A stretch of 7,280 bases of DNA from an uncultured Clostridia bacterium (GTDB lineage Bacteria; Bacillota; Clostridia; Oscillospirales; UMGS1783), in contig CALBKB010000069.1 of the NCBI GenBank assembly GCA_937892635.1, positions 1 to 7,280 on the forward strand, in the 5' to 3' direction. Within the stretch, counting starts at the first letter, position 1, and every line of letters begins with the position of its first letter. The position numbers were made by a program, and so were the translations under genes. This document shows positions 5,664 through 7,280 of the stretch, one piece after another. Under the pieces are notes generated by a model that was not told the DNA's origin, searched no databases, and saw only the letters and a list, made by a program, of their open reading frames with translations.

Positions 5664-6700
5664 AGGAAATCTGGACTCTCTTCAGCCTGCCCGACAAGGT
5701 CGTCAGTTGTGAGAGATACGGACATGGGCATATTAATCAAACCTATTTGATCACCACGGCCAATGGCTCGCGATTTATTCTGCAGAAGATCAGTTCCCGC
5801 GCCTTTAAGAACGTGCCGCAGCTGATGGAAAACCTGGTGGCGGTGACGCAACACATGCAGAAAAAAGGCATGACGCCCTGCTTGACGGTATGGCCCACCA
5901 AGGACGGCGCATGCTGTTATCGGGATGATGAGGGGGATTACTGGCGTCTGTGTGACTTTATCGAGAATTCCATTTGTTTGCAAAAGGCGGAGTGCAAGGA
6001 AGATTTCTATCAGAGTGCACGGGCATTCGGCGCCTTTGCGCAGGCGTTGGAGGATTTCCCGGCCCATACCTTACATGAAACCATTCCCAATTTCCATAAT
6101 ACGCCCGATCGTTTTCGCCGGTTCCGTGAGGCGTTGGCTGCTGACGTAATGGGGCGGGCCGCTTTGGTGCAGGAGGAGATTGCCTTTGCTCTGGCGCATG
6201 AGGCCGAGGCTTCGGCCTTGGTGGAGATGCTGGAAAAGGGCGAATTGCCCTTGCGAGTCACGCACAACGACACCAAACTCAACAACGTTATGCTGGATGC
6301 CGTCACCCGAAAACCCATGTGCGTGATTGACTTGGATACCGTTATGCCCGGACTGATTGCCTACGATTTCGGCGACTCGATTCGTTTCGGTGCCTCGACG
6401 GCGGCCGAAGATGAACGAGATCTGAGCAAGGTCAAGTTTGATATCGAATATTATAAGGCCTATCTCCAAGGCTACTTGGAAACCTTCTCCAGCATGACGC
6501 AAATGGAGAAGAAGACGCTGGCGCTGGGCGCCAAGATAATGACGCTGGAATGTGGCGTGCGTTTTCTGACCGATTATCTGGCAGGTGACGTGTATTTCGC
6601 CATCCACCGCCCTGAGCACAATCTCGATCGTTGCCGTACACAATTTGCCCTATTGGCGGATATGGAGCGCCAGTGGGATGCGATGTGTGGCTTGGTCTAA
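5660..6700 (+). CDS. nahK: NahK-like N-acetylhexosamine 1-kinase (APH family)
   Basis: A 346-residue anomeric sugar kinase of the aminoglycoside-phosphotransferase fold, close in length to bifidobacterial NahK (about 359). By analogy it phosphorylates GlcNAc and/or GalNAc at C1 using ATP. Landmarks are GHGHINQTY (21-29, nucleotide loop), ILQK (40-43, with K43 or nearby contacting phosphate), NFHNTPDRF (144-152), THNDTKLNN (201-209, catalytic D204), VIDLDT (222-227, metal-binding D224 and/or D226) and DFGDSIRFGAS (236-246). From memory, the 200-310 stretch matches B. longum NahK very closely, including ECGVRFLTDYLAGDVYFA (297-314). The start is GTG 5660, eight bases after AAGGAG (5646-5651), with the GTGA overlap to the upstream stop implying translational coupling. 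An in-frame ATG at 5564 lies inside the upstream gene and is rejected. Homoserine or MurNAc kinase activity is an alternative but less likely. Confidence 0.9.
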   Translation: MKEIWTLFSLPDKVVSCERYGHGHINQTYLITTANGSRFILQKISSRAFKNVPQLMENLVAVTQHMQKKGMTPCLTVWPTKDGACCYRDDEGDYWRLCDFIENSICLQKAECKEDFYQSARAFGAFAQALEDFPAHTLHETIPNFHNTPDRFRRFREALAADVMGRAALVQEEIAFALAHEAEASALVEMLEKGELPLRVTHNDTKLNNVMLDAVTRKPMCVIDLDTVMPGLIAYDFGDSIRFGASTAAEDERDLSKVKFDIEYYKAYLQGYLETFSSMTQMEKKTLALGAKIMTLECGVRFLTDYLAGDVYFAIHRPEHNLDRCRTQFALLADMERQWDAMCGLV

Positions 6701-6712
6701 GTAATTTCTTGC

Positions 6713-6750
6713 AAAAAACCCCTCCCGTTTTTGGGAGGGGTTTTGGTTTT
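6713..6750. terminator. Bidirectional terminator between nahK and pckG
   Basis: A 12-bp stem (6715-6726 with 6733-6744, core ACCCCTCCC with GGGAGGGGT) has a 6-base loop and is flanked by A runs on the left and T runs on the right. It gives a U tail on both strands and lies between the converging stop codons at 6700 and 6750. Confidence 0.95.
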
Positions 6751-7280
6751 TACAGAGCGGCAATGCGGGATTTGAGGGCGGCAAGCTGATGACGCAACTC
6801 GTCGGGCAGGCGGTCAAACTTGGCATAGAACTCGTCGATGCCGGCAGTTTCCTCTTCCCAGTGAGATTTCTCGATGGTGAGCAACTCGTTGAGAGTAGCG
6901 GCATCGAGGTCAAGACCTTCGACGTTGAGGTCTTCGGCCTTAGGCATATAACCGATGGCCGACTCGACGGCATCGGCTTTACCGTTGCAGCGATCGAGGA
7001 TCCACATGAGGGCGCGCATATTGTCGCCGAAGCCCGGCCACATGAAGTTGCCGTTGTCATCCTGGCGGAACCAGTTGACGTTGAAGATCTTGGGCGGGTT
7101 GCTCAGTTTGGCACCGACTTCCAGCCAATGCTTGAAGTAGTCACCCATATGATAGCCGCAGAAGGGCAGCATAGCCATAGGATCGCGACGGACAACACCG
7201 ACAGCACCGGCGGCAGCAGCCGTGGTTTCGCTGGCCATGGTCGAGCCGACAAATACGCCGTGGTTCCAGTCAAAGGACTG
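6750..7280 (-). CDS. pckG: Phosphoenolpyruvate carboxykinase (GTP), C-terminal part
   Basis: The last 176 residues of a GTP-type PEPCK; the frame is open to the window edge and the N-terminal two thirds (family length about 600) lie outside. The enzyme makes PEP and CO2 from oxaloacetate and GTP in gluconeogenesis, or runs in reverse to fix CO2. The visible part starts with WNHGVFVGSTMASETT, then MLPFCGYHMGDYF, then NVNWFRQDDNGNFMWPGFGDNMRAL, which carries the phenylalanines and asparagine that clamp the guanine base in GTP-type enzymes. ATP-type PEPCK lacks this sequence. The C-terminal lid-distal segment ends in KSRIAAL. It is convergent with nahK across a shared terminator and is not part of the amino-sugar operon. 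The active-site lysine and P-loop are not in view. Confidence 0.97.
   Translation of the reverse strand, partial: QSFDWNHGVFVGSTMASETTAAAAGAVGVVRRDPMAMLPFCGYHMGDYFKHWLEVGAKLSNPPKIFNVNWFRQDDNGNFMWPGFGDNMRALMWILDRCNGKADAVESAIGYMPKAEDLNVEGLDLDAATLNELLTIEKSHWEEETAGIDEFYAKFDRLPDELRHQLAALKSRIAAL

Noticed and set aside
6071..6643. Open frame antisense to the kinase gene
   Set aside because: The kinase motifs on the plus strand are clear; the antisense product has no recognisable features.

Overview
The window looks like chromosomal DNA of a Gram-positive, Clostridia-type bacterium (Firmicutes, possibly a gut lineage related to Oscillospiraceae). The clues are strong AGGAG ribosome sites, near-consensus sigma-A promoters, compact U-tailed hairpin terminators, a short NagB, a LacX-type epimerase and a GTP-type PEP carboxykinase. 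The taxonomic call is inference from gene types only. There are eight genes, no RNA gene, no mobile element and no CRISPR array. No gap between genes exceeds about 160 bases.

Left part, all on the minus strand: a membrane-anchored XRE-type regulator with a C-terminal zinc ribbon (68-676), a Gfo/Idh/MocA-family sugar or nucleotide-sugar dehydrogenase (810-1892) and an aldose-1-epimerase-like protein (2045-2923). Each is followed by its own hairpin terminator. The last two have clear promoters of their own, so these are three single-gene units.

Middle, plus strand: a divergently transcribed single-pass membrane protein of unknown function (3083-3835), then glucosamine-6-phosphate deaminase nagB (3917-4648) with its own promoter and a perfect 13-bp hairpin terminator. 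A two-gene operon follows: a sugar-1-phosphate nucleotidyltransferase (4752-5663) and a NahK-like N-acetylhexosamine 1-kinase (5660-6700), joined by a 4-base stop/start overlap. A shared bidirectional terminator separates this operon from the convergent 3' end of pckG (6750-7280, cut by the window edge).

Most of the window concerns sugar and amino-sugar metabolism. The most interesting element is the kinase-nucleotidyltransferase pair. It could turn free GlcNAc or GalNAc first into the 1-phosphate and then into the UDP-sugar, a salvage route that bypasses GlcN-6-P. The neighbouring NagB sends GlcN-6-P the other way, into glycolysis. PEPCK would supply PEP for gluconeogenesis, but its adjacency is probably incidental. 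Several short perfect palindromes lie in or next to promoters and are candidate operators.
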